Shown: positions 18,258 to 30,828, numbered from the stretch's first letter. The stretch is 64,000 nt of DNA from Rudaea sp. 3F27F6 (GCF_005503555.1 NZ_SCNG01000006.1:124001-188000); one strand, 5' to 3'. Program-made: numbers and translations. Notes: generated by a model from the letters alone, not told the origin.

Positions 18258-19111
18258 GTTCCGTCTACGCGCTTCTCCTGCTTCTCCTCGTCTTTTGCGC
18301 CTATCAGACGGTGGTTCGACCGCGGCGGCCGGAGTTTTCCAGCGGCAAACTGCGGGTGTGGATCGACGAGGCCTCCCGCGAGTTTTGCGTGTCCACGGCC
18401 GAGGCCATCACCCCGTATCGGATCCCGCTCGGTTGCGTCGATGTCGATTGGTCGACCATGACCCAGAAGAAGGAGGTCTACGTCTCCCATCCCGGATCGC
18501 CCGGCTATTTTTCCGGAACCTCGGTGAACGCAGGAAGCACCAGTTATACCTCCGGACTCGTGGTTCCGGGGCTTCCCCCTGTCGCAGGCTGGATCAAAAA
18601 GACGGTCAAGACCGGAGAAACGTTGGTGGGCTTCTATCGCCTCACGGTGCCGGACTATTTCCATCGGAAATGGAGCGGCAACGAGTTCACCGCCCATGAA
18701 TCTTTTCGGGAACGGGTGGCGGCGGAGTTGATTGGCAACCGGGTTCTGATCGTGTTCCGGCTTTGGATGTTCCACCACCGCAAACGCCTGCGGCCGGACG
18801 CGTCGGCCCTGATGGCCGAATGGAACCGGGCGACCGGGCGGTTGCGCGACGAAGCGCAGCAGCGGGCGCGCGGCCTTCTGCATCCGATCGTGCTGTGCCG
18901 GTTCGTCGGGACGGTCCAGCCCGGCATCCGGTATCTGGCGATCGGCAAGGACGGCCGCGCCTTGTTCTTCGATGGCTCTCGATCGACGTCCCTGACCACG
19001 GCGGACATATCGGCGGTGGGCAAAACCCTGACCTTCCCCGTCGCGGATACGCGCGTGGAGATGCCCGTGCCGGACTATCTGGTGCGCGACGTCCAGAAGC
19101 GGTTTGCCTGA
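18254..19111 (+). CDS. Membrane-anchored protein of the kinase locus, unknown function
   Basis: A 285-residue protein. The GTG at 18254 overlaps the stop of the lipoprotein gene (GTGA), so the two are translationally coupled. Residues 4-21 (VYALLLLLLVFCAYQTVV) are a single N-terminal membrane anchor. The remainder is soluble, with a Ser/Gly/Tyr-rich middle (PGYFSGTSVNAGSTSYTSGL), a basic helical stretch (RLWMFHHRKRLRPD) and a beta-rich end. No cysteine lipobox and no recognised domain. Its place suggests partnership with the lipoprotein and possibly the divergent kinase. Confidence 0.65.
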   Translation: MSSVYALLLLLLVFCAYQTVVRPRRPEFSSGKLRVWIDEASREFCVSTAEAITPYRIPLGCVDVDWSTMTQKKEVYVSHPGSPGYFSGTSVNAGSTSYTSGLVVPGLPPVAGWIKKTVKTGETLVGFYRLTVPDYFHRKWSGNEFTAHESFRERVAAELIGNRVLIVFRLWMFHHRKRLRPDASALMAEWNRATGRLRDEAQQRARGLLHPIVLCRFVGTVQPGIRYLAIGKDGRALFFDGSRSTSLTTADISAVGKTLTFPVADTRVEMPVPDYLVRDVQKRFA

Positions 19112-19129
19112 TCGCCCCCCATCATCGAG

Positions 19130-20719
19130 TCAATGCCAGCGAGGACGATGCGCTGTCACGCCGGGATGGGCAGCGCGCGCCGGTGGGGGTGAGCCCGGAA
19201 GAGGCTCGTCCAGCCGGATGGGTCGGGCCGCGGCGGCCGGGCGTGGATCGGACGGAAGCGGATAGCGTTCCCGCCGGCGTTGCTCCCAGCGGTGCCACGC
19301 CTCACGGGCTTCCCGCTCGGTGGTCGCATACGCGGCCATGGCTTGGTCGCTGACCGCTTGGGCCGCCTGGCGTTCGCGCTCCTGGGCTTGCTTCAACCGT
19401 TCGCGCTGCCGGCTGCGGCGTTCGGCCCACTGCCGCCGGCTCGCCCGTTGCCATGCCTTGGGCTGCGGCTCTGCGTGGACACCCTCCCAGGCGCGTTGGG
19501 CCTTGGTGCTTTCGACCATGGCCAAGCCATGCGCATCACGTCGCCGGAGCGGCCGCGTTTGCGCACGCTCCCAAGTCGTTCGGGCTTCCTGCGCGTGCCG
19601 GAGCAGTCCCACGCACCGCGCATCTCGGTGGCAGTGCCGCGCCAGCGCCCGGAAATCGTCCCCTCCCAGCCGGTACTGCTGGGCATACGCCTCCAGTATT
19701 CGCCGACTGGCTTCGTCGAGGTGGGCGAGGTAATCCCGCACAAGATCGGCCTGGATTCTGAGTGTTTCCTCGGAGGCCCTTGCCTGTTCGTTCAATACCT
19801 GACTGCCTGCACCTTGGGCCATGCCCAGCCGGATGGGTGCTTGACCGGTAAATGTCCGAGAGTGTGGCGGCACGTTTTCGCGCCGACGGTCGGCTCGGGC
19901 TTGCGTCAACCCAGACCGCGTGGGGGTGGGCATCAAGCGGCCCTCTCGGTCAGCATGGGCCAAGATGGCCGCCAACCCCGTGCGATTCTGGTGGGCAATG
20001 GCCTCGTTTCCGGCAGCCCGATCGGCAGGCGCACCGCGGCGCCCCAGGGCCGTGGCCGACTTGCCGGCGTGCCGGGTCGCTTGGCGGGTCAAGCGTATGG
20101 CTTGGGCCACGTCGCCCGCATCTTCGGCGCTGCGCGCTTGTGCGGTCAGGGTGCGATGATCCACCCGTTCCGGCCGGCCCGCGCGTTCCAGATGCATATT
20201 GGTCAACGCTGCCACCGCGGCGCGCAGGGCTTCGACCTCCCGGGGACCGGTTTTCCGATCGTCCAGTTCGCGCACCTTCGTGGTGAACCCACCGGCATCG
20301 AGCCGCCGCGTGGAAAGGAGAAGATGAGCGTGGTGGTTTCGATCGTCGCCCCGGGTGTCGGGCGCGTGGATTGCGGCGGTCACCGCCACGCCATAGCGAT
20401 CGACCAGGAAACGGCTCAGATCGGCGGCGAGGGCTTCCCGTTGCTCGGTGGACAGTTCGACCGGTAAGGCGATTTCCAGTTCTCGGGCGACGGCGGCATT
20501 TTTGCGGGTTTCGATCCGCTCGGCGGCGTTCCAGACGGCGGAGAAGTCCGACGCCCAAGCCGGGGCGGATTCGGGGGCGAACGTGTGCACCGAGACGACG
20601 CCTTTTCGATGCCGGTAGTCATGCACCGTGCCGGTTCGGGCGTCCTGGATTTTCGCTCCGGCCCGGTAGGCAGCCGCGGCCGTCGCCGCATGTCCGCGCG
20701 ATCGGCTGAAGACCTTCAA
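19130..20719 (-). CDS. MobA/MobL family relaxase
   Basis: Mobilisation relaxase that nicks the element's oriT and leads single-stranded DNA to a recipient. The N-terminus KVFSRSRGHAATAAAAYRAG is the MobA/MobL signature; the catalytic Tyr lies in this region and the metal-binding histidines in DRNHHAHLLLSTRRL. The C-terminal half is Arg/Gln-rich coiled coil. As read, the gene starts at TTG 20719, but sequence typical of the family's first residues (AIALFHASLKVF) lies in frame upstream, where no ATG or GTG is found. The oriT is 160 bases upstream. Confidence 0.88.
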   Translation of the reverse strand: MKVFSRSRGHAATAAAAYRAGAKIQDARTGTVHDYRHRKGVVSVHTFAPESAPAWASDFSAVWNAAERIETRKNAAVARELEIALPVELSTEQREALAADLSRFLVDRYGVAVTAAIHAPDTRGDDRNHHAHLLLSTRRLDAGGFTTKVRELDDRKTGPREVEALRAAVAALTNMHLERAGRPERVDHRTLTAQARSAEDAGDVAQAIRLTRQATRHAGKSATALGRRGAPADRAAGNEAIAHQNRTGLAAILAHADREGRLMPTPTRSGLTQARADRRRENVPPHSRTFTGQAPIRLGMAQGAGSQVLNEQARASEETLRIQADLVRDYLAHLDEASRRILEAYAQQYRLGGDDFRALARHCHRDARCVGLLRHAQEARTTWERAQTRPLRRRDAHGLAMVESTKAQRAWEGVHAEPQPKAWQRASRRQWAERRSRQRERLKQAQERERQAAQAVSDQAMAAYATTEREAREAWHRWEQRRRERYPLPSDPRPAAAARPIRLDEPLPGSPPPARAAHPGVTAHRPRWH

Positions 20720-20877
20720 GGAAGCATGAAACAGGGCGATGGCGGGCGCTCCGGTGGGGCTGCTTTCCAGCCTATCGGGTGCCGGCGAATCGGCAAGGCC
20801 TCAGAGACGCGAGAGATCAGGAAAGCCCAGGGGCGGCGGCGCGCAGCGCCGGGGTCTGGGGCGGAGCCCCAGCGCAC

Positions 20878-20904
20878 GCAAACCGAAGGTTTGCCTAAGT
20901 GCGC
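20878..20904. other. Putative oriT of RSF1010/R1162 type
   Basis: A perfect 7-bp inverted repeat with GAA loop, gcaaaccgaaggtttgc (20878-20894), is followed at once by ctaagtgcgc (20895-20904). The IncQ oriT has the same order: an inverted repeat with GAA loop, then the nic core taagtgcgc. It sits between the relaxase start and the element tRNA, as usual for oriT. A further GC hairpin (ggggtctggggcggagcccc, near 20851-20870) precedes it. Matching of a MobA-type relaxase with this core supports the call. Confidence 0.7.
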
Positions 20905-21017
20905 TATTTGCTTTCCCGATTCTTTCAGGAGTAGGCTTTTCCGCACGGAGTGCCCAGTTTTGAAAGTGGCCTTATCACCCACACTATTTTCAAGATGATG
21001 GCAGCCACCACTCCTGT

Positions 21018-21090
21018 GCAGGTGTAGCTCAGTTGGTAGAGCGGAGGTGTGATAAACCTCGCGTCGACGGTTCGATTCCGTTCGCCTGCA
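21018..21090 (+). tRNA. tRNA-Ile(GAT), element-borne
   Basis: A 73-base cloverleaf. Acceptor gcaggtg/cgcctgc with one T-G pair, D-arm gctcagttggtagagc, anticodon stem gaggt/acctc closing gtgataa (anticodon GAT), T-arm gacgg-ttcgatt-ccgtt, discriminator A. CCA is not encoded, unlike the chromosomal tRNAs here except the defective one at 14261. The body is not the usual rRNA-operon tRNA-Ile. Confidence 0.8.
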
Positions 21091-21195
21091 CTTTGTGTTA
21101 GACTACTTGCACACAATCAGGCAGCTGCATGGAGCCAATGGCTCTGTGTTTTATCAGCCCCTAGCCCAGTGGGGGTTTGCCGAATAGATTGGGAG

Positions 21196-21227
21196 AAAAA
21201 ATGGCCCTATGCGGGGCCATTTTTTTT
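21196..21227 (+). terminator. Terminator after the element tRNA region
   Basis: aaaaaatggccctatgcggg then gccatttttttt: a 6-bp hairpin with a T8 run, about 105 bases after tRNA-Ile. It insulates the tRNA from the next genes. Confidence 0.8.
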
Positions 21228-21307
21228 GCTCAGTTTTACAGGGTGCAACCTTGCGCCCCTTCGTTTTTTTGCTATCAAGGTAGGAGCCCCCTCGCCGGAC
21301 TCCACGC

Positions 21308-21643
21308 ATGCCTTGCCCCGACGAAATCCGCCCGCTGCTCCACGAACTCCTCTACGTCATCGAGCGCACCCAGCGCGTCTATCGCTCTACCTTCGTTCAC
21401 GCCCCGCCACCCGATCGCGGTGATGGTTTCGCGCGCCTGATCGATCTGGCTGACCGAACGGCTCATCAGACCCGCACGGTCCTGGATGCGGACAGCGCGG
21501 CCCGGAGCCCCGCCTACGAGTTCCGGCCCTTTGGGCCGTTCCTGGGTCCGACACTGGCCCAACGCATGCGGGCTCGGCGCATGGCCAGCCCTCCGCCTAT
21601 GCCGCCGCCCTCGTCGCCGCGCCCTGGCCGGAGCCTCCATTGA
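21308..21643 (+). CDS. Hypothetical protein next to TraD-like gene
   Basis: A 111-residue protein (MPCPDEIRPLLHELLYVIER at its start). The first 70 residues look helical; the last 35 are Pro/Arg/Ser-rich and may be unstructured. No signal peptide, membrane span or recognised family. The following gene begins inside its stop codon (TTGA), so both are probably one transcript. Position beside integrase, TraD-like and mob genes suggests an accessory role in transfer or maintenance, which is inference only. No clear ribosome site before the ATG. Confidence 0.5.
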   Translation: MPCPDEIRPLLHELLYVIERTQRVYRSTFVHAPPPDRGDGFARLIDLADRTAHQTRTVLDADSAARSPAYEFRPFGPFLGPTLAQRMRARRMASPPPMPPPSSPRPGRSLH

Positions 21644-21906
21644 GCGCGCCGGATGAGGGAACGGACCGTCTGGCCGATCAGGTGACCAAGGCCGCCGAGC
21701 GTCTGGGGCAACTGCGCGCCCGGCAACTGCTGCGGCAGATGCGCATCGACACGCGGGCCCGGGAACAGGCGCGGCGGGAGGCTCATCGGCGCCGGCTGGA
21801 AATCGGCGCGGCCGTGTTGGAAGCCGGGTTCGATCTACCGGCCGCACACATCGTCGCTCGTCTGCGCCATTCGCTGGCGTTCGAACCCGGAACCTCAGCC
21901 CCGTGA
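21640..21906 (+). CDS. TraD/MobC-like conjugal transfer accessory protein
   Basis: An 88-residue, strongly helical and basic protein. The pattern AAERLGQLRARQLLRQMRID followed by RREAHRRRLEIGAAVLEAGF matches the small conjugal-transfer TraD proteins coded beside MobA/MobL relaxases, which end in R-x-x-x-L-G-x-x-V-x-x-A-G. Such proteins help relaxosome formation. TTG start overlapping the upstream stop by four bases. It is convergent with the integrase gene, 16 bases away. Confidence 0.65.
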   Translation: MSAPDEGTDRLADQVTKAAERLGQLRARQLLRQMRIDTRAREQARREAHRRRLEIGAAVLEAGFDLPAAHIVARLRHSLAFEPGTSAP

Positions 21907-21922
21907 ACGCAGGGGGTAGACC

Positions 21923-23392
21923 CTAGAGGACGCGGGCGATCGCGTCCAGGTCGATCCCCTCGAACGCCAGCACCCGCACGCCCACCGTGGTGAACGGCCC
22001 CGTGCCGACGCCGTGGAGCAACTCGGGCATCGACAGCGGACGGCTATAGACCGCCCGGTGCTCGTCGTCGATCTCGTGCCCGACGTATTGCGCCCGCGCC
22101 TCGGCCGCCATGCCCGCGGCCTGCAGATGCTCAATGGCGGTTCTCCGCAACGAATGAAAGCCCACCTTGGGGCCCTTTTTCCGCGAAGACGGGGGAAGCT
22201 CGACTTTGATGCCCAACGCGACCAGATACCGGCCAAAAGCCGAACTCAGCCAGCCGCCCAGGCCGTTCGCGGCCCCCGGCTGGACACCGGGCAAGAGCCG
22301 GGTTTCCCCCGCGGCCCGCAGCGCGGCCACGCGATCGCGCAAGCCGAGCCGGATCAAATCCGGGTGAACCGGCACCTCGCGGATGCTCACCTCGTTCTTG
22401 AGGCTCTGCCCTTCGCCCTCATCCGTGATCCGCACGCACCAGAGGCCGTGGACGTCCACGAAATCCACCAGGGCGATCTGCCCCACTTCGCTCACCCGGG
22501 CCCCCAGATAGAGCCCCAGGACGGCTCCCCATCGGGTCTTGTCGTTGAGGCGGGCCAACGCATCCGGGGAATAGATTTTCTGGAGTTCCTGGGGCGTGAA
22601 CGAGCGGAAGCCGAGTTTCTTCCGCTGCCGTTTTTCCCGCGCCAGATAGACGACGTGCCGGGCACCGGGGTTGTCGTCCCGGTCAAAGTGGTAGTAACCC
22701 GCCCCCTTGGCCCAGAGAAAGAATGCGGTCAAGTAAGACCCCTTATTGGTGAGGGTCGGCGTCGCGAGGCCGTTGCCGCGCAATGCAAGAAACCATTCGC
22801 TCACGTCCGTGCGGGTCACTTCGGACAGCGGCGCCTTCACCCCTTTCCAGGTGGCGAACCCATTCACGGCCGCCATTTTCTGGGTCAGGGTCTTGCGCGG
22901 CATCGTCGCCGGATCGAGGGTCAGCCGGTATTTTTGCGCCGCCTCGCCCAAGGCGATCGCCTTCACCTTGACCGCCGGGGGCGCCGCGGGGGACACGGCC
23001 ACCACCGGCTGCGCCGTCATCAGGCGCAATGCAGCCAACAGGTCGGCGTTGTCCTGGGGAGTACCGTCGCTCTTGGCCTTGAGGACCCGCCCCGTCAGCG
23101 GGTCGGCTTCGTATTCAAAGCGCCGAGTTTCTCCGCGTTCGACCTCCGCAAGGATGCGGTCCACGGAAGGAATCGGCGAACGCGGCATGAGGGCATCTCG
23201 GGCAGCGACGAAGAGCGCAGCATAACGCACCGTCAGCGTGTAGGCGCGCACCCGCGCCGCCTGCGGGCAGGTGGTCTGAAGGCTGCGCTTCACCACGCGC
23301 AGACCGAGTGCCGATTGGAGAACAGCCGGAACCCGAAGACGAAAATGCCAGGTGCCGGACGAGTGGCGAATCACATGATGAGCCAGGCGCAT
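21923..23392 (-). CDS. Tyrosine site-specific integrase of the element
   Basis: A 489-residue phage-type integrase with a DUF6538-like N-terminus (HHVIRHSSGTWHFRLRVPAVL), a SAM-like core-binding domain (about 150-245) and a C-terminal catalytic domain. The six residues of the active site are all visible, numbered from this start: Arg in GARVSEVG (299), Lys in SLKNEV (332), HxxR in HSLRRT (413/416), His in VGHEID (439) and Tyr in AVYSRP (449). It lies 88 bases from tRNA-Ser, the usual place for the integrase that inserted there. ATG 23392 was chosen; an in-frame TTG at 23410 adds six residues. Confidence 0.92.
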   Translation of the reverse strand: MRLAHHVIRHSSGTWHFRLRVPAVLQSALGLRVVKRSLQTTCPQAARVRAYTLTVRYAALFVAARDALMPRSPIPSVDRILAEVERGETRRFEYEADPLTGRVLKAKSDGTPQDNADLLAALRLMTAQPVVAVSPAAPPAVKVKAIALGEAAQKYRLTLDPATMPRKTLTQKMAAVNGFATWKGVKAPLSEVTRTDVSEWFLALRGNGLATPTLTNKGSYLTAFFLWAKGAGYYHFDRDDNPGARHVVYLAREKRQRKKLGFRSFTPQELQKIYSPDALARLNDKTRWGAVLGLYLGARVSEVGQIALVDFVDVHGLWCVRITDEGEGQSLKNEVSIREVPVHPDLIRLGLRDRVAALRAAGETRLLPGVQPGAANGLGGWLSSAFGRYLVALGIKVELPPSSRKKGPKVGFHSLRRTAIEHLQAAGMAAEARAQYVGHEIDDEHRAVYSRPLSMPELLHGVGTGPFTTVGVRVLAFEGIDLDAIARVL

Positions 23393-23446
23393 GCGGTCGG
23401 AAGGGTCCAACCGATGGGTCCAACGCCTCTTAGCCGTAAAAACGAC

Positions 23447-23470
23447 AAAGCCCCGAAAAATCAGGGCTTT
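23447..23470 (-). terminator. Element-supplied terminator for tRNA-Ser
   Basis: aaagccccgaaaaatcaggg then cttt; on the minus strand it is followed by gtcgttttt. It stands 10 bases after the tRNA-Ser 3' end, just inside the element, and would replace the ancestral terminator moved to 10974. Confidence 0.7.
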
Positions 23471-23477
23471 GGAAACA

Positions 23478-23500
23478 TCTGGCGGAGAGAGAGGGATTCG
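23478..23500. repeat. attR: 23-bp repeat within tRNA-Ser(GCT)
   Basis: Identical over 23 bases to 11015-11037. It covers the encoded CCA, the acceptor 3' strand and part of the T-arm, so integration leaves the tRNA intact. Confidence 0.92.
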
Positions 23501-23572
23501 AACCCTCGATAGAGCTTTTGACCCTATACTCCCTTAGCAGGGGAGCCCCTTCGGCCTCTCGGGCATCTCTCC
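23480..23572 (-). tRNA. tRNA-Ser(GCT)
   Basis: A 93-base class II tRNA with encoded CCA: acceptor ggagaga/tctctcc, anticodon stem ctccc/gggag with loop ctgctaa (GCT), long variable arm, T-loop ttcgaat. It follows csrA on the same strand, the common gammaproteobacterial order csrA-tRNA-Ser. It is the insertion target of the element. Confidence 0.96.
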
Positions 23573-23676
23573 GGGATTTTCAGGCTGCCATCACCGACAG
23601 CGCATTCCCGCTGCGGACTCGCCGGCAACGGGGCGCATAAGATAGCCAGTTCGGCCGCCTGGGTAAAGACTATTCT

Positions 23677-23880
23677 TTACGCGGCGGGAGGTGTAGGGGT
23701 TTCGCCTTGTTCGGAATGTTCACGTTTGATACGTTGAAAGATCTCTTCGCGGTGAACTGCGACATCCTTCGGCGCGTTGATTCCGATGCGGACCTGATTT
23801 CCTTTGACGCCGAGAACCGTCACGCTGACCGACTCTCCTATCATCAATGTTTCGCCAACGCGGCGGGTCAAGATAAGCAT
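23677..23880 (-). CDS. csrA: Carbon storage regulator CsrA
   Basis: A 67-residue RNA-binding dimer that represses or stabilises mRNAs by binding GGA in hairpin loops. The N-terminus [20 protein letters not shown] and [15 protein letters not shown] are near-universal CsrA sequence, with the RNA-contacting Arg44-type residue in VHREE. The C-terminal tail ([12 protein letters not shown]) is variable as usual. The ATG at 23880 has ggagattt upstream; the longer open frame is not part of the gene. It follows alaS as in most gammaproteobacteria. Confidence 0.97.
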   Translation of the reverse strand: MLILTRRVGETLMIGESVSVTVLGVKGNQVRIGINAPKDVAVHREEIFQRIKREHSEQGETPTPPAA

Positions 23881-24131
23881 ACAAATCTCCTTCAGCCAAC
23901 TCGTCGTTCCAAACGACTCAATGCGCAACATCAGCCATGACGGCACGCACACGGCAACGGCTAAAACGCTACGGGTATTGATCACCCGCCCCCTGAAGCA
24001 GACCGGACTACTCTAATTAATCTTGCAGAAGTAATCTGCATGTACCGGCCGGATCAATCAACCGATACTATCCGACGAATAACAGGCGTGCAATGAACCG
24101 GACATGATCGAATCCGCGCATGTGACCGGCT

Positions 24132-27315
<3,184 letters not shown>

Positions 27316-27348
27316 GCCGGTGCGCCCTGCCCTCGTTCGCCGGCCGGA

Positions 27349-28626
<1,278 letters not shown>

Positions 28627-28790
28627 GCCGGGCCCCGGTTCCTTTACAGAGAAATGTCAAATGGAAGAATAGCATAGGCCGGCCGGATTGCCAGGCAATC
28701 CAGCGGACCGTGCGGATGAACGGATTCGGTCGTGGAAGGACGCTGTGGCGCGGCTGGCTACGCGCCCTTCCGATCGGCGAACGTCTGCGC

Positions 28791-29426
28791 TCAGGCGGTC
28801 TTGACCGACTCGGCCGGGCGCGACTCGAATACGGAATCGATCAGGCCGTAGGCCTTCGCGTCCTCGGCGCTCATGAAGCGGTCGCGCTCCATGTCCTGCT
28901 CGATCTTTTCGAGCGGCTGGCCGGTGTGCTTCACGTAGATGCCGTTCAGGCGGTTGCGCAGATACAGAATCTCACGTGCCTGAATCTCGATGTCGGTAGC
29001 CTGGCCCTGCGCGCCGCCCGAAGGCTGGTGGATCATCACGCGCGAGTTGGGCAGCGCGTAGCGCTTGCCCTTGGTGCCGGCCATCAGCAGCAGCGACGCG
29101 GCGCTGCAGGCTTGGCCGATGCACATCGTGCTGACGTCGCAGCGGATGTATTGCATCGTGTCGTAGATCGCCAGGCCCGCGGTGACGACACCGCCCGGGC
29201 TGTTGATGTAAAGATTGATGTCCTTTTCGGGATTTTCCGATTCGAGGAACAGCAACTGGGCGACGATGACGTTCGCCATCATGTCGTCGATCGGACCGAC
29301 CACGAATACGACGCGCTCCTTGAGCAGGCGCGAATAGATGTCGTAGGCGCGCTCGCCGCGCGAGGTCTGTTCGACCACCATCGGCACAAGGTTGAGACTG
29401 CGGGTGGGTTCGTGGGTGGCGGTCAT
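28791..29426 (-). CDS. clpP: ClpP, proteolytic subunit of Clp protease
   Basis: Serine peptidase of 211 residues forming a 14-mer chamber. The family segment [23 protein letters not shown] is at the N-terminus. Catalytic Ser lies in [11 protein letters not shown], His in MIHQPSGG and Asp in the following MERDRFMS region. The bases around the serine give ACSAAS rather than the E. coli AASMGA, but the nucleophile is kept. It lies between tig and clpX, the standard order. Confidence 0.96.
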   Translation of the reverse strand: MTATHEPTRSLNLVPMVVEQTSRGERAYDIYSRLLKERVVFVVGPIDDMMANVIVAQLLFLESENPEKDINLYINSPGGVVTAGLAIYDTMQYIRCDVSTMCIGQACSAASLLLMAGTKGKRYALPNSRVMIHQPSGGAQGQATDIEIQAREILYLRNRLNGIYVKHTGQPLEKIEQDMERDRFMSAEDAKAYGLIDSVFESRPAESVKTA

Positions 29427-29523
29427 ACGTTGCTCGCTATATCGTCGATCCAGTGCAGGAAGCTGAGGGCGAAGGGCTGAAGATCAAGGGCGCGTTTCGG
29501 CCCATGCCCTCAGCCCGGTCTCC

Positions 29524-30828
29524 TTACGACGGACGCATCGCCTCGCCGAAGCTCAACGGCTGCTCGCTGACCTTGGCGTGATCGGCGATCCAATCGGCGA
29601 CCTGATCTTCCATGACGCGGCTCTGCAGCCCGCTCATGAGCTGCGGATCGCGCTGATACAGTTCGACCACGCGCTCGGGCTCCTCGTAAGTCGAGGCGAA
29701 CGAGGCCAGCGTTTCGGCAACGCGGCGGTTGTCGAGGCGGATGTTGTTCGCACGCGCGATTTCGCCGACGAGCACGCCCGCGGCGACACGGCGGCGCGCG
29801 ATGTCGAGATAAGCCTCCGGACCCGGAGCGACCTGGCCCTGCTGCTTGGCCTGTTCCTGCGCCTGCTGGGAAAGCATCTGCGCCTCACGGTCGATCATGC
29901 CCTGCGGCAGGTCGATCTGCGGGTGCGCGTCGACGAGCTTGCCGACCACCTCGTTCTTCAGGCGAGCCAGGAGCATGCCCTTGAGTTCGCGCTCCAGATT
30001 GGCACGCACGTCGCTGCGGAATTTCTCGATGCCGCCGTCCTTGATGCCGAACGCGGCAATGAAGGCGTCGTCGATTTCGGGCAGCTTCGATTCCTGAATG
30101 CGGATGATCTTCGCTTCGACCTGCGCGCGTCGGCCGGCCAGCGAGGGCTCGCGGAAATCCGCGGGAAACTCGACTTCCGCGGTCACCGCTTCACCGGCGG
30201 CATGATTGACCAGCGCGTCTTCGATCCCGGTCGTCATCGCGCCCGAACCGATGATCGTGCCGACGCGGTCGGCGCCTTCGGCCGGATGGCGGAAGCTGCC
30301 GCTCGCATCGGCGCCCTGCGCCGAATATTCGAACAGGGCCATGTCGCCGACTTGCGCGGCGCGCTCGACCGGCGCCCACTCGCGGCGCTGCGCGCGCAGG
30401 GTCTCGATCATCGCGTCGACGTCGCCGTCGGCCACGCTGGACGTCGCCTTGCTGATCTCGAGCTGGCTGACGTCGATCGCGCCGATTTCCGGCAGCACTT
30501 CGAACTTGGCCGTGTATTCGATCTGGCCGTCGGTCGGCTGGCCCGTCGTGTCGATCTCGGGCGCCATGGCCGGGCGCAGATTTTCCTTGCCGACCGCTTC
30601 GTTGAAGCTGTTGCGGATCAGTTCCGAGATCGCTTCGCCGCGCACCTGCGGACCGAAACGCTGTTCGATCACCTTGGCCGGAATCTTGCCGGGACGAAAA
30701 CCCTTCAGACGGACGCTGCGCGCCACTTCGGCGAGACGAGCCCTCACCTGAGATTCGTACTGTTCGGCGGGAACGCGTACGGTGAGTTTACGTTCGAGTT
30801 TGCCCAGGTTTTCGACGGAAACTTGCAT
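29524..30828 (-). CDS. tig: Trigger factor
   Basis: Ribosome-bound chaperone with peptidyl-prolyl isomerase activity. The 434-residue protein has the N-terminal ribosome-binding domain with the GFRPGKIP signature, the FKBP-type PPIase domain (VGDMALFEYSA...GSGAMTTGIEDALVNHAAGE) and the long helical C-terminal chaperone arms. ATG 30828 (MQVSVENLGKLERK) is the standard start; a GTG three codons upstream is also possible. First gene of tig-clpP-clpX, downstream of the tRNA cluster. Confidence 0.97.
   Translation of the reverse strand: MQVSVENLGKLERKLTVRVPAEQYESQVRARLAEVARSVRLKGFRPGKIPAKVIEQRFGPQVRGEAISELIRNSFNEAVGKENLRPAMAPEIDTTGQPTDGQIEYTAKFEVLPEIGAIDVSQLEISKATSSVADGDVDAMIETLRAQRREWAPVERAAQVGDMALFEYSAQGADASGSFRHPAEGADRVGTIIGSGAMTTGIEDALVNHAAGEAVTAEVEFPADFREPSLAGRRAQVEAKIIRIQESKLPEIDDAFIAAFGIKDGGIEKFRSDVRANLERELKGMLLARLKNEVVGKLVDAHPQIDLPQGMIDREAQMLSQQAQEQAKQQGQVAPGPEAYLDIARRRVAAGVLVGEIARANNIRLDNRRVAETLASFASTYEEPERVVELYQRDPQLMSGLQSRVMEDQVADWIADHAKVSEQPLSFGEAMRPS

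Larger units (their letters stand above)
11015..23500. mobile_element. Integrative and mobilizable element in tRNA-Ser(GCT)
   Basis: About 12.5 kb between two 23-bp direct repeats; the right repeat is the 3' end of an intact tRNA-Ser(GCT) gene. Inside are a tyrosine integrase next to the tRNA, a TraD-like protein, a MobA/MobL relaxase, an RSF1010-type oriT, an IS21-family insertion, a kinase/envelope cargo block and two tRNA-like genes. There are no type IV secretion genes, so transfer would need a helper; this makes it an IME rather than an ICE. The csrA-tRNA-Ser order next to it is ancestral in gammaproteobacteria, which supports recent insertion. Confidence 0.88.
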
